Source: Rhynchospora pubera (lineage: Eukaryota > Streptophyta > Magnoliopsida > Poales > Cyperaceae). From it: 64,000 nt of DNA. The stretch lies in contig CM051463.1 of assembly GCA_028095005.1 (NCBI GenBank), positions 1,100,295 to 1,164,294 of the forward strand. Direction: 5' to 3'. The notes beneath the pieces are model-generated. The model did no database searches and was not told the origin of the DNA. It was given only the letters and a program-made list of their open reading frames with translations. Position numbers and translations under genes: made by a program. Numbering within the stretch: the stretch's first letter is position 1; each line of letters starts with the position of its first letter. Below, piece by piece: positions 1 to 11,850 of this stretch.

Positions 1-1505
1 AGCTTGGATCGTCATCCGAAATGACGATCCAACAATCCAAAAAAAATAAATATTAAAAAAAACAGGTTGTGAAATTATTTTGTTTGGATCGTCATCCCAA
101 ATGACGATCCAAACAAAAAAAATTTCACAACCTTTTTTTAATGCAAATTTGGCATTTTAACCCCCAAAATTTTTATTATTACAAAATATATAATTTATAA
201 TTAAAAATTAAACATAATTAAAACATCTATTATAAAAATATAAGTATATAATTAAATTATTTCATGTTAAATACAAAATATTGTATATGTTTGTAATATT
301 TATTCATACATATATATAATATATCGTATATTTTATATATTAAATACATATTATTATATATAATTAAAATATATGAGACATATTATTATGTACATATATT
401 TCTATGTATATTTATTTATACATTAAAAAAATTATATATTAATATCTACATTTAATGTATAACAAATTTTTTTATTGGACTATATTGTAAAAATAATAAT
501 TTTAGGGTCATCGACGAAAAAATTGAATATATATTTTTTGAAGTTATTCGCCGATGACCCTAAAATTATTATTTTTACAATATAGTCCAATAAAAAATTT
601 TATACATTAAATGTAGATATTTATATGTATGTAAATGTATAAATGTATCTATTTATATGTAGATATTTATAGATATTTACAATACAATAAAAAAACATGT
701 AATGTATAAATGTATATATTTATATGTATGTAATGTATATATAAACATATTTTTTAAAGTATAATTTTTAATATATTTTATATACATATATTTTTTTAAT
801 ATACTTATACATAGAAATATATGGTCATCGTCACCATATATATATTTTTAATGTATAATTTTTTAAAAAATTATATACATTAAAAATACATATAAAATAT
901 ACTACAAAAAATTTTATTGGACTATATTGTAAAAATAATAATTTTAGAGTCATCGGCGAAAGAATTGAATATATTTTTTGTTGAATTTATTCGCCGTTGA
1001 CACTAAAATTATTATTTTTATATAGTAGTCCAATAAAAAAATTGTTATACATTAAATGTAGATATTAATATATAATTTTTTTAATGTATAAATAAATATA
1101 CATAGAAATATATGTACATAATAATATGTATCATATATTTTAATTATATACAATAATATGTATTTAATATATAAAATATACGATACATTATATATATATG
1201 TATGAATAAATATTACAAACATATACAATATTATGTATTTAACATGCAATAATTTAATTATATACTTATATTTTTATAATAGATGTTTTAATTATGTTTA
1301 ATTTTTAATTATAAATTATATATTTTGTAATAATAAAAATTTTGGGGGCTAAAATGCAAAATTTGCATTAAAAAAAGATTGTGAAATTTTTTGTTTGGAT
1401 CGTCATTTGGGATGACGATCCAAACAAAATAATTTCACAACCTTTTTTTTAATATTTGTTTTTTGTTGGATCGTTGGATCGTCATTTCGGATGACGATCC
1501 AAGCT
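1..1505. repeat. Large AT-rich foldback (inverted repeat) with nested palindromes
   Basis: The first and last ~600 bases are near-perfect reverse complements. Base 1 pairs with about 1505, and the palindrome at 82-114 pairs with the one at 1393-1425, so the symmetry centre is near 753. Each arm contains short palindromes of the form TTGGATCGTCAT..ATGACGATCCAA (5-31, 84-112, 1395-1424, 1472-1503) and a second, much longer hairpin. The middle (about 640-890) is less symmetric and very AT-rich. The left limit may lie outside the window. There is no coding potential; the short ORF at 1052-1249 is AT-rich noise. It looks like a foldback-type non-autonomous DNA element, but no target-site duplication can be checked because the left edge is missing. 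Confidence 0.85.
440..628. repeat. Inner hairpin of the foldback, left arm
   Basis: Bases 440-525 and 545-628 are reverse complements. They run from a block reading ATCTACATTTAATGTATA through ATTGGACTATATTGTAAAAA to a GGGTCATCG core around a short loop. A diverged mirror copy lies at about 880-1070 in the right arm. A single strand could therefore fold at two levels. Confidence 0.8.
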
Positions 1506-1570
1506 TGGGTCGTCAACTGGGATGACGATCCAAAGGTATTGGGCTTTCGTCAACTGGGATGACGATCCAG
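1506..1570. repeat. Extra GTCAACTGGGATGACGATCC palindrome-derived units
   Basis: Two imperfect copies of the short palindrome unit found inside the foldback (GGGTCGTCAACTGGGATGAC and TTTCGTCAACTGGGATGAC) follow directly in tandem after the right edge of the foldback. They suggest local duplication of its terminal module. Confidence 0.6.
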
Positions 1571-1954
1571 CAACGTTAGTATTAAAATTTCGATTTTTTT
1601 TCTATTATTATCAAAATTAATATGAACAGTAACGTCATTATTAATTTTTTCGGCAAGGAAAGTCTACTCTAACTCTAGGCTTTATAATAAAGTTTAAAAA
1701 TGTACCATCACTCCGTCAGCCACTCTGGTGCGTTCGATAGGGATGTGACTGTAGCGATCGACTGATTGTCATGTTTGACCTCATTCGACTTATTCTGCTT
1801 TTTACAATTCTATAATATTTATAAAATTATAAATGACATACACTTATCATTTTAAATTTAGCATTCCTATTGTGCTGTTCTTACAAACAAATTTCATTAG
1901 CATATTAATTTATCTATTCAAATGACGACTCAAAACGCATACATGGAATTAGAA

Positions 1955-2077
1955 TAAGGCCTTGAATAAGCCCTTATTCGGAATAAGGCTTATTCCGGAC
2001 GCGTTTGGTTTCATCCCGAATAAGTCTTATTCGGAATAAGGCTTATTCTAACATGATACCAAACACACCCTAAGAGT
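1955..2077. repeat. Small AATAAGGCTTATTC-rich inverted repeat, possible MITE fragment
   Basis: Several copies of CTTATTCGGAATAAG and its relatives lie between GCGTTTGGTTTCAT and ATACCAAACACACCC. The arrangement resembles Tourist-type ends (GTGTGTTTGG..). The limits are uncertain and no clear target duplication was found. Confidence 0.4.
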
Positions 2078-2093
2078 TGGAAAATGTTTCAAG

Positions 2094-3114
2094 CAATGTT
2101 TTCAATACCTACCGGGTACCGAAAATTTCCGGTAAAACCGGGTACCGGGTTACAATCTGGTAGGGTAACATCCATAATATCCGTTAGTCAAAAACCGGGA
2201 AAATCGGTCAAAAACCGGAAAAAAAAGGAAAAACCGCTGTATCCGTTTTGACGATTCATCTTCATTTCGCATTTCGCTAGACCCCCTTCCTTAGGTCTTC
2301 TCAAGAAAAAATTTGTTTGTTTTCTTTCCGATTTCGCTAGGAGCTAGAAGACAGAAATATCGGTATGCATAACTTTACACTAGTCTTTTTTCCAATTTCC
2401 CTTCCGTGTCTAGCCTCCCTATAGTCTGAGGTTTGTCAGGCACCTCCCTTCTCCTTTTCAATTTTATTTTTCTTTTTGGTAAAGAAATAGTTCAAAGGAT
2501 TGTACCTTTAATTGTTTACAAGGTGTATTAATTGTATGGGGCTCGTACATATTAGGTACCTAATTGATTTGACCTTTCATGTTTTTTTATTTGTTATTCT
2601 TATAGCTGTTTTCACTCGCCAGAGTGACTCAAGAAAGTTGCATACTTGTTTACTCTCTCTTTTATAAGGAAAAGAAATGTCAAAAGATTGAAAATAGAAG
2701 GAAAGCTTTTAGGTGCTAGAAAGAAGTAATTGACTCAGTTTGTGGCTTTGTTCCATCTTGTTGATTATACAAAAAAAAAAAAAACATTGACTTATATTTA
2801 TATAGTAATCAAGCAATATTAGTAAATGTCATTTACTTTTATTTTCAATGCAAGCGGGCAACAAATGCAAATTATTTGCACTTTGCATAATGTAAAAAAA
2901 ATGTACTTTTAATTTGAACACTAATATGATTTAGGGATCTATATGCACTTTTAATCTTTATGTATATATATGTTTGTATTTAATGTTACGTTTTCTATAT
3001 TTCAGATAATTATGACGTCATCCAGTTTTTGAAACCGGTATAACCGGTAAACCGGTAAAACCCCATATCCTTTGCTTCGCCAGTTTGATGTCCGGTACGG
3101 TATTAAAAACATTG
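2094..3114. mobile_element. Non-autonomous hAT element, 1,021 bp
   Basis: The termini are CAATGTTTTCAATACC on the left and, on the other strand, CAATGTTTTTAATACC on the right. They are flanked by a perfect 8-bp duplication GTTTCAAG (2086-2093 and 3115-3122), the hAT signature. Both ends are rich in ACCGGTA motifs, which may be subterminal binding sites. No transposase ORF is present. It sits inside the decayed NLR upstream copy. Confidence 0.85.
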
Positions 3115-4285
3115 GTTTCAAGCCTGGAAAGGAGATGTTTGTTTCCGCAGATTATGGTTTGTGTCTAGTGCTAATATAATTCTCCTATATGAATGGTCTG
3201 CTTTAAAAATCAGACGGCTTGCTGCTCATAGTTCAAGTTCAACTGTAATGGCATAGCCACTTAAATGTATTTTGATGCTGGAGTTAATGGTCATAAATTT
3301 GCAAATAAACTACTCAAGAATTGTTTGTTCTAATCAAGGGGCACGTACTCATCAACTGTTTGACCAATTGCCCCTGAGAAGTGCAGTGGCTAAGAATGAA
3401 AAAAAGGGGGGAATATATGGACAACTTGCCATTTCTCTACTACATCAACCTTTCAGTAGCTTATTGATTGTTTCGCACCAAGCCTCCGGTTACTAGAACA
3501 AACCTATGGTCAGCAAAAAGGGATACTGGATAATGCATAAAAGAAGACATTACATAATCAGATTCTTTCTGTTTGCCGAATACAATTCCCCTTTTTATTT
3601 ATTATTGTATTCCTGATACGCTGAAAATATTCATAGTCACTAGTCAGGGACATCTTTCCATTTCTGTAGAGTCTAAGATCACTGCAAGTATTCTGCCCAT
3701 TCTACTCTCATCAACTGTTCGACTAAACGCCCATGAGAAGCATACAATCTAAGAATGAAATGAAGCAAGCAGAGGAGTTTGACGTGCACAACCTAGACCA
3801 AATTAACAGTTCACCAAATTGTTTACTGCTTCATCTTTAATGTACTTTTTGACTGCACGGCATTTCATCAGGTTATGCAAGCTCTCATTTTTACCAGTTT
3901 GAAGTGCTGATTCCAGGCCAGCAGGTCAACAGGTACCTGTACAATCTAACCCGAGTAATTTTTTTCATATTCATTTTTATTAAAGAGTTATCTGTTTATT
4001 TATGCAACAAACTCTCAATATAAACATTTTGAAGTCCTGTTCCCGTCAGATCAACAGGTACAATCTAACCCATGTAATTTTTTTGTATTTTCATTTTATT
4101 AAAGAGTTATGTGTTAGTCATTTTTTCATCTCTCGGTCTTGTATCAAATATATTTTAGAGCTTACAATATTCAGTGAGCAAGTACTCCATGTCAGGTAGA
4201 ACAATATCAAACCCGTGGGTTTGTTATTTGGATGGAATTTGAATTATTTACACAAAAAAAGTTTTTTATGTTGCTTACTAGCTTA

Positions 4286-4442
4286 GGGTGCGTTTGGATC
4301 GTTGGAAGAAGGAAGAAGAAGAAGGAAGAAGAAGAAAAAAAATTATAAACAATCCAAATTCTTCACAAAGTTACACACTTCCCAATATTTCTTCCCACTT
4401 CTTCCCTTCTTCCCTTCTTCCCACACCTATCCAAACGCACCC
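4286..4442. mobile_element. Tourist-like MITE copy 1 (157 bp)
   Basis: The ends are GGGTGCGTTTGGAT and ATCCAAACGCACCC, with a 3-bp duplication TTA on both sides (4283-4285, 4443-4445). The interior is rich in AAGAAG/CTTCTT and contains AACTCTTCACAAAGTTACAC-like sequence shared with the other copies in the window. The 3-bp TTA target and GGG..CCC ends fit PIF/Harbinger (Tourist) MITEs. Confidence 0.85.
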
Positions 4443-4545
4443 TTAGGTAATCAGAAAGAGAGATCATTTCCAATTACTTTACCCTTAGGTAATCAGAAAG
4501 AGAGATCATTTCCAATTACTTTCTTAGGTAATCAAAAGTCCACTA
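4443..4545 (+). repeat. Short direct duplication next to MITE copy 1
   Basis: The segment TTAGGTAATCAGAAAGAG.. through CCAATTACTTT occurs twice in a row (4443-4481 and about 4486-4523). A third, partial TTAGGTAATC follows. The paralogous site near 31705 has one full copy, so the duplication arose in this copy. Confidence 0.7.
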
Positions 4546-5623
4546 CAATAGTCATGCTCACCTCATGCTACGTTTATTAAACCCAGCAATGTATTTTTCA
4601 TGGTTCTGAAACTCGGAATCGGAATCGGACTCAACTACTGAAAAATAAATGGTAGATTCTTAGACACTAAGCATGTGCTCATCAACTGTTTGAGTAATTG
4701 CCCCTGAGAAGTGTCGAGTTTATGAATAAAGCTAGCTGAGGACTTTGTAGTGCACAAAATAGACCAAACTAATAGTCCACACTATTATTTACTGCTGCTT
4801 CTTTAACCACCCTCGTGGCTGCACGGCATTCCGTCTGTTTATGCAAATTCTCTACTATCAAAAAGTTGGAGAAAAAGGTGGAAACCTATGGACAACCTGC
4901 ACCTTATCTACTTCAACCACCTTTTTTTTTTTTTTTATCAAGTGATTTGTAGACTATTTTTTGTTAAATCTCTCGTTCAAGAACAAATATATGTACAGGA
5001 ATATGCCAATATCGTATACTAGAATTGCATAAAAATTGTCAGCGCCTTTATGTGATTCTTTTCAGTTTGAATTTAAAAATTAAAATATTCTACCAATTTT
5101 TATTTAATAACATATGCCTAAGTAATTTTTTGTATCAAAATATACCATAAAGCTTATAATATTCAGTGGGCAACTACTAATTTTGAGATAGAACGAAAAC
5201 AAAACTGTCAGTTTGTCATTTGGAATATTAATTTGAAATATTTACATGACAACAGAGAGAGAATTGTGCATGACATAGAGAGTGAAGATGAACTTGAAGA
5301 CTCAGATGAGGACCTCCTCGACTGACTTAAACTTCCTCCTCGCTTGCTGCTCTTCTTCTGACATTTTTGAGCAGTCTTTTTACCTAGATGCTCTTCTTTT
5401 TGCTTACGGCTATCATTTACAAACCCAAACGTGTGGGTTGGCGGCCGCCCCCCTTTTTTCTCCTTTTCTTTTTTCTGTTTCATTTATTTTTTCTGTTACT
5501 TTTTGATGTACTCTCCGCTTTAATGAAAGCATGCAATCATATCTTTTGATTGCTTTTATCCAAAAAAAAAATATTGAAATATTTACACATAAGAAGTGTT
5601 TTTTAAGATTAGCTTAGATCTTT

Positions 5624-5779
5624 GGGTGCGTTTGGATAGGTGTGGGAAGAAGAGAAGAAGGGAAGAAGTGGGAAGAAATATTGGGAAGTGTGTAACTTTG
5701 TGAAGAGTTTGGATTGTTTATAATTTTTTTTCTTCCCATCTTCCTTCTTCCTCTTCTTCTTCTCTCATCCAAACGCACC
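5624..5779. mobile_element. Tourist-like MITE copy 2 (156 bp)
   Basis: The ends GGGTGCGTTTGGAT and ATCCAAACGCACC are flanked by TTT on both sides. The interior matches copy 1 in the opposite orientation. It is absent from the corresponding place near 32655. Confidence 0.8.
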
Positions 5780-6294
5780 TTTGATTCAAACTTTCTGGTT
5801 TTTTCGGCTGTTTTTTTTTTTTGTTTACTCGGTTTATTAGGCTTAGTTTTTCTCCCTTTTTCTCCTTTTTTTCTGGGTTTCAACTTCAGAAACCCGTCTG
5901 TTTTTATGTACTGAATCTTTTTAATTAATGAAAAGGCAACGGGCTAGACCTGGGCTTTTAACTTCAAAAAGAAAATGTTGGTTAGGTAATCGGGGGAGAT
6001 CAGATCCGATTGCTTTCTTTGGAACCACTCGGCATTGTTAATTAATCAAAAAGTCCACATTTGTCATCATCATGCTCACTTTAAATAGCTTAATTAAAGT
6101 CAACAATGTACTTTTATACTGAATTCTTGCCTTATAAAAGTTAAAGAAGCTAGAGAGAATCATTATCCAATAATATTCACACAAGACCGACCACAGTTGG
6201 AATTTCCCCAACTCTTCATTTGTTTCAACATAAATCTGTATAGACTACCAAATAAGAAAAGAGAAAAATTGGACACCATAATTTTATCTATATC

Positions 6295-7663
6295 AGTATT
6301 TATAAATAAAGATGTGTGGGAGTCCGTGATTATTTTGCTTAATTTAATCCGACACGGTAGTTTTTTGTCCTTTCGCTCAGTTGTCTGATTAAAGTTTTTG
6401 GATTTATGCAATGTTAAACTCTGTAAATATTTGTGTGGCTAATATTATCATTATCGAATTGACCCGATTCACAGTAGACAAAACTTTGGCAGCGCAATGT
6501 TTTGGATTTCATTTTTTTTTTATCCCTTCTGATAGTGATATCCATGGCGTTTCCTCTCCTCTCCGCAACTCTCTCCCTCCTATCTCTCTCATAAACCTGC
6601 CTCTGTCCACCCCCAACTCAAGTGTGGCCTCTTCATTTTTTTTTCTTTCTCCTCCCGCCTCCTCTTTTTCTTGCCTTCACCTCTTTTGTAGCCTCTGCCG
6701 CCCTCTAATATCGATGCTATTTCTCTCACAAACCCACATAATCAATCGGTCAACATTTCTCTACAAGCCTCAGTCCTAGGCCTTCAGGTCAGGTCCAAAT
6801 TCCAATTTTCTCGCTTCTCACATATTATCTGTTGAATTTTAGTCTTAGCCTCTTAGGTCGTCATATCCTATACTCAACTTAATCCTATTGCTCTGCTTCA
6901 ATCAAAGCATATGCCTACTTATGACGGTAAAGAAAGAAAAAAACATCCTACTCTACTACACGACACATAACAGATTTTCATATTAACGAGGAAGGTAATC
7001 AAGGGCTGCTGCATAATCCTCCATGGAGACGAGGTTTTTACTTTTTGTTTGAGAATTTGATTCTTTAGTAAGAAAAGTTGGAACTAATTTTTTTTTTACA
7101 AATTATCTTAATTTGTTTGATTTTAGATGGTGATTAGAAATCTAAAATCAAACAAAAATTATGTAGTGTTGTGAGTATTTTATATATTTGTGGATAACAA
7201 TCTAAAATTAGCTTTGTTGCGTGCTGACAATCCTTATTCTCTCTACCTATAAAAATATTATAGTAGAATTATTAATACAACACAAATTATATCTCTTATG
7301 TGTATGATATTTTCATACCTTAGTAGTGTACATACTTCCTGATTAAACTCGAGTTGGGCCTCAATTTGTAATTGAATGTCCATTAGAAGTACATTGTCTC
7401 TCATCCATCTGGTAGTGTGGTCACTTTGGCTATTAATCATATTTCAAGACCTAGTATTGTAGTTTCTATCATATTGTATTGCTGACCTGAGTCAGATGTA
7501 ACTTGAAGTAAATACCAGAATAAGACAGGGGCCCATAAAGCATGTCACGAATTTTTTTTCCTTTTCCTGACAAGCACTCATGATGCCTCTTCAAAAATTT
7601 TACATCTAAATTTATATTTGATTTTATGTGTTCTTTAATAGGTTATGTTGTTGTCGCATATAA
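6295..7663. other. Non-coding sequence between the broken NLR upstream copy and the CACTA element
   Basis: Homology to the NLR upstream region stops at about 6295 and resumes at about 14453. This stretch, together with 14065-14452, is therefore an insertion older than the CACTA element. It contains C/T-rich sequence at 6550-6720 and AT-rich sequence. I see no credible gene and no recognisable ends. Confidence 0.5.
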
Positions 7664-7685
7664 CACTACCAGAAAAAAGTCTTCT

Positions 7686-7975
7686 GTAACGGTTAATAAA
7701 ATAGATCTGTAACGGTTATGGTACCGTTACAGTAGGGCCCGTTACAAAATGTGAAAATAACCGTTACAGATTCATACATATTTATAACCGTTATTTTAAA
7801 AAAACCGTTACAAAAAGTACAAATCTGAAACGGTGTCTATCTAATAACCGTTATAGATGGTATAAATCTGTAACGGTTATTAGATAGAAACCGTTATAAA
7901 TATATGAAATATATTTTTTTATGCCTTTAATATTGTAACGGTTATTTAATAACCGTTACAAACTCTTGTTTTTTT
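7686..7975. repeat. Left subterminal repeats of the CACTA element
   Basis: Roughly a dozen copies of CCGTTACA/TGTAACGG or AACCGTTAT occur in both orientations, often as back-to-back pairs. Confidence 0.8.
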
Positions 7976-8154
7976 TTTAAAAATGTTTCTGATAGCACGG
8001 GCAACCATAAACATTGCAAGCACAATCATACAATTAATCGTATAATTAACCACATCATATAAAACAATCATAAAATTAACATAAATAACATAATATTTTT
8101 TTTGGAGACAAATCATAATCATGAAGATATCCATAATATAAAACTAATATAAAT

Positions 8155-8395
8155 AACACTCGGTCGGCCACGGCTTTCAATCACTCGGCCACGGCTTTCA
8201 TCCATTCGATAAGGCTTTCGATCGCTCGGCCACGACTTCATCCCTCGAACATGGCTTTCAAGCACGACTTTCATCCATCCGATAAGGCTTTCAATCACTC
8301 GGCCACGGCTTTCATCCATCGGACACGACTTTCGTTCGCTTGTCCATGGCTTTCATCCATCTGACATGGCTTTCATCCATTTGACAAAGCCGTTC
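8155..8395 (+). repeat. Minisatellite of ~20-40 bp units (CGGCCACGGCTTTCATCCAT)
   Basis: About a dozen imperfect copies of a unit centred on GGCTTTCATCCAT, alternating with GATAAGGCTTTCAATCACT, occur inside the CACTA element. The bases are more GC-rich than the surroundings. The translations in this array look repetitive and are not considered genes. Confidence 0.75.
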
Positions 8396-10005
8396 CTTCC
8401 ACAATCTACTTCCACAATCTATGTCAACCTCGACCATGGCTGTTATGGATATAATAGTATTCATTGAACATCATTTCTTTCATTTCAACTTTTGTTTGTT
8501 ATGGATATAAGAGCGCACCAGTAATTTTGCTAAACAAGCACTAATCCACAAATTGTAAAATAAATTAAATTACCTCTCGTGTCTCATATTAGCAGAACAT
8601 CAGCTTATTTGAATTTTTTTTCCCTCGCCGAAGTCACCTTTGCTGTGAGCAACCACATCCTCCTCAAGAGTACATTTGTATTAATTACTTGTGGTATGCA
8701 CGCCTTACAGTAAAACGATCCTCTAATGACCTTGCAAATGGAATCTCGATAAGAACACAGTTCCCTGGTGATATAAGATATGACCCCATGAAAGATAAGT
8801 TATACTTATCTTGCATTAAAGTTATACTGATCTTTACAAATTAAAGTTATACTTTAATTTCATCTCTATTTAAATTACTGGGCAGTACACTGCGTAATCA
8901 AATTCTTGGTAACAGGAATGACTTACTATAATACTTTGAGTTTCATCAAGTCACATGTTCACAGTACCACGTCATATACCCCTATTTTATCCTCTGACCT
9001 TTATTTAGATATTATGGTTATAATTATTAGCATAATTAATAAATGCGTCCTTTACTTAATCAGAAAGATACATTGTAGCCACTTAATATTATTTTCATTT
9101 TTCACTTCTTCTTACATATCTTGGACTTGAGTCAACACGAAGATTCTTTTGTACAGATGAATAAGTTATACTGATATCAAATGCCAGATATAAGATATGA
9201 CTCCCATGAAAGATGAACCGATACTAATCAAAACAAAACTTAGGTACAAGATGCTACTTTCCTTAATTACCAATAAACACACTAGAAAATTAAAAACTCC
9301 CCAAGAGTTGTGAAACCCAATCTACAAATGGCCTGATGCAGAGAAGCTGAAAATTTGCTGCATCAGATGTCCCAAATCCAAACAGGACCAGATCGGAGCT
9401 TGAGCAGATCAAATCAAATCCAATTATCTCAAACATGTAAACTAAGAAAAAAAGAAATAGATTGCACCTTGTTAGCAGAAGCCTTGATTTCAACGTGTGG
9501 CCGAGGGACTCCAATTTGCTGTAGCAACGTGTGTGGGATCTGACGATCTAGGGTTTGTTGAGGCGAAGCATTTGAGGGTGGTCGGAGCTAGAGAGAGAGC
9601 AACAGGGAGAGTGGGGTCGAGCGTGGGGAAGAGGGGTCGAGCACGAGTCGGGGCAAAGGCTGAGAGTGCAGAGAGCTGCATCAAGGCAAGTTGGCGACTG
9701 AGGATTGAGGAAAGGGGAAAGCCGATGACGACTGACGACGGAAAAGGGAAAGGAGATTTGAGGATCTGAGGAGAAATAACTGAATAGGAGGTTGTTGGTG
9801 CTCGGTGGCTAGGGTTTGAGTGGAGGGGGGAAACTTCGAACGCGCACGGTTTGATGAGCAAGCACGGACGGTGGTGGCAGTCCGGTTGGGCAGAGACGAC
9901 AACCGCTTTTGTGGCCTAAAGTGGATGGGATAGAGAACGGAGAGATCGAGGAAAGAGGTATAGAAAATGAATTTGGGGAAGGTCTAGGAGAAGCTTAAGA
10001 AAAGG
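8396..10005. other. CACTA interior without a recognisable gene
   Basis: The sequence is AT-rich to about 9480. From 9480 to 9960 it is GC-richer and open in both strands (for example 9497-9769 plus and 9490-9861 minus). The composition resembles a captured 5' region, but no domain is recognised and neither frame is convincing. Confidence 0.4.
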
Positions 10006-10678
10006 GGAGTCGTATCCTCTGGATGGTTTGCAAAAACCATCCACTGGACGTTTTCTAATCTCAACCGTCCGATCTAAATGGACGGTTGGATCTCAAGAGG
10101 ATCAAATACTCTCTGAAAAAAAAAGAAAAAAAAGAAAAAACGTATACGGAATACAAATTCGTATAATGGTCTCTCTCAATCACAAGCTCCGCCTCTCTCA
10201 ATCTCCACCACTTGGAGAAGCTCAGACGATCTGGAAGAGTGGAAGCCTAACCTCCGCCTACCCTCCGCAAATTAGAAATCGAAGCTCACTGCCTCTCTCT
10301 CTTCGCCTCCTCACCTCTTTCTGGCTGTCTCAACAATCTGGAAGACGCTCCCGCTTTGACCACTGCCGGCTCGCTTCTCCTCCCACCCGCCTCACACGAT
10401 CCCCCGCCGTGCAAAGTCACTAGTGAGATTCCCTTTCCTTTTTACAATTTACGATCCTCGATTAGAAAATATACTTGTTCTAATTTTCTTTCTGGATTAT
10501 CAATGCAGGTTTCCATGACTTTAATTCTCAATTAGTCCTCAAATGACAAATCAATCCATCTTTGCAAAACCACGGGTTTTCTTTAATCTTCTAGGACTTG
10601 GATTTTGTATTGTATGTTTTCTCTTCTTAATTGTTGCTAATTTACAAGTTGTACTAACTTTAATTGAGAATTGGAGAT

Positions 10679-10681
<3 letters not shown>

Positions 10682-10722
<41 letters not shown>
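10682..10722. repeat. (TA)n microsatellite
   Basis: About 20 uninterrupted TA units inside the Pack-MULE-like element. Confidence 0.95.
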
Positions 10723-10725
<3 letters not shown>

Positions 10726-10938
10726 TTTAATTTTGGTTTCATATGATAAATTTCACATCCATCTGGACGCGTCTCCTTGACACGTTTTCATTAATTTTTT
10801 AATCTAAGTATAATATTCTTACAGAGGGTTAACTAAACATAAATGATACTTAAAACGCATTATTGATCCGAACCAGTTCATAACTCCCTATTGATGAACC
10901 ATTATTCTTTTGTTTTTGTTTTTGTTAGTTTCCTTCAG

Positions 10939-11176
10939 GGGAAAGTACGAAATTCACAGAGTTTATGCAAAAATCACTGCCAAGATTTTTGAGATATACT
11001 GTACAAAGGATGCAGGTATAAACTCTACCAAGGAGTATCTATGCACTGTCAAGTGTTGGCCTGCCACGTCAGATGAGGATTTACATGGTTCTAGCCAGAA
11101 TGGCAGCTCTTATTCTAGCAAGGCAGAGAGATGGGTTGATGTGAAGCCTCCTGGATCTCCTCTGAAAGAGACTCGG
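10939..11176 (+). pseudogene. Captured exon-like fragment inside the MULE
   Basis: This open segment is bounded by a good acceptor (CTTCAG before 10939) and a donor (CGG then GTAAAT at 11177). It reads as 79 codons with ordinary protein composition, starting GKYEIHRVYAKITAKIF and containing the stretch TKEYLCTVKC. It lacks a start codon and the rest of a gene. I do not recognise the family with confidence. The splice borders, and a reading frame that stays open exactly between them, suggest an exon taken from a host gene. A second open stretch follows (next entry), but its phase does not join cleanly. Confidence 0.55.
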
Positions 11177-11681
11177 GTAAATTATATTTCATTCATAAAC
11201 CTGACTATAAATATTAGAAGCAGCTTCGAATCGGATTCTAGAAGTAAGGACATCAGACTAGAGAGCCTAGCATACCACAAATTATTCTTTCTTTCTTTCA
11301 TTATTAAAATATTAAGGCATCTCATGACTTAAATAGATTTTATTTTACTTGCTCATTTAAATGTTTTCTCCTGTAAAATTGTTATTAAAATTATGTATAA
11401 CATTGGAAAAATTAGAAATTATGTATAACCTACTAGTCATGAAAAGTCATTGTTCTTTCCTTTTTCTATTCACATCAAAAGCATGAGCAAACTTCCTGTT
11501 TGCAGGGTTCAGTTTAGTAGTTGTATTGAAATTTATGAAATCTTCCAATTTATATTGAAGTAGAATTTTCAATTTAGTATTTTCCTTGAAATTTATGAAC
11601 ATATTCCTGTTTATATTGAGTAAGATCATTATGGTAGAACTTTCCATCTCTTATATTATTTTTGCTCCTGAGATTTCAGAT

Positions 11682-11850
11682 GTCGAGCCCTGTCGAGCCA
11701 TATCGAGGAAGTATATGCTGACCTTGTTGATGAATCCAGTACGACTCAGGATTTATCAAGTGGCACAACATTAAACACCATTTTGAACAATGCAACATCT
11801 GAAGTTGTTCGTTGGGTTAACTCAGTAGTGCTTGTATGGATGTTCTTTTG
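11682..11850 (+). pseudogene. Second captured exon-like fragment in the MULE
   Basis: After an acceptor-like TTTCAG, this frame stays open for about 55 codons and includes HIEEVYADLVDESSTTQDL and NNATSEVVRWVNSV, then ends at TGA. The composition is protein-like, but it has no start codon and the phase does not match the exon at 10939-11176. It is probably another piece of the same captured gene. This is an inference from position only. Confidence 0.4.

Larger units (their letters stand above)
1620..6294 (+). repeat. Decayed copy of an NLR upstream region (paralogue of 30.59-33.03 kb)
   Basis: Blocks of this segment match the sequence in front of the NLR pseudogene in the same order: 1640-1840 with 30600-30770, 3390-3600 with 30820-31040, 3690-3910 with 31140-31330, 4000-4250 with 31430-31690, 5150-5240 with 32555-32645, and 5965-6290 with 32665-32965. 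Homology resumes at about 14453-14500. The NLR coding region itself does not follow. A hAT element, two Tourist-like MITEs and other sequence were inserted into this copy. Apart from these elements I see no gene here. Confidence 0.75.

Noticed and set aside
5208..5506. Overlapping ORFs of 91 and 74 codons on opposite strands
   Set aside because: Lys/Glu- and Phe-rich translations of simple CT/GA-rich sequence; no domain, no splice or promoter context.
9490..9861. 123-codon minus-strand ORF overlapping a 90-codon plus-strand ORF
   Set aside because: Both strands open because of GC-richer composition inside the CACTA element; no family recognised and no way to choose between them.
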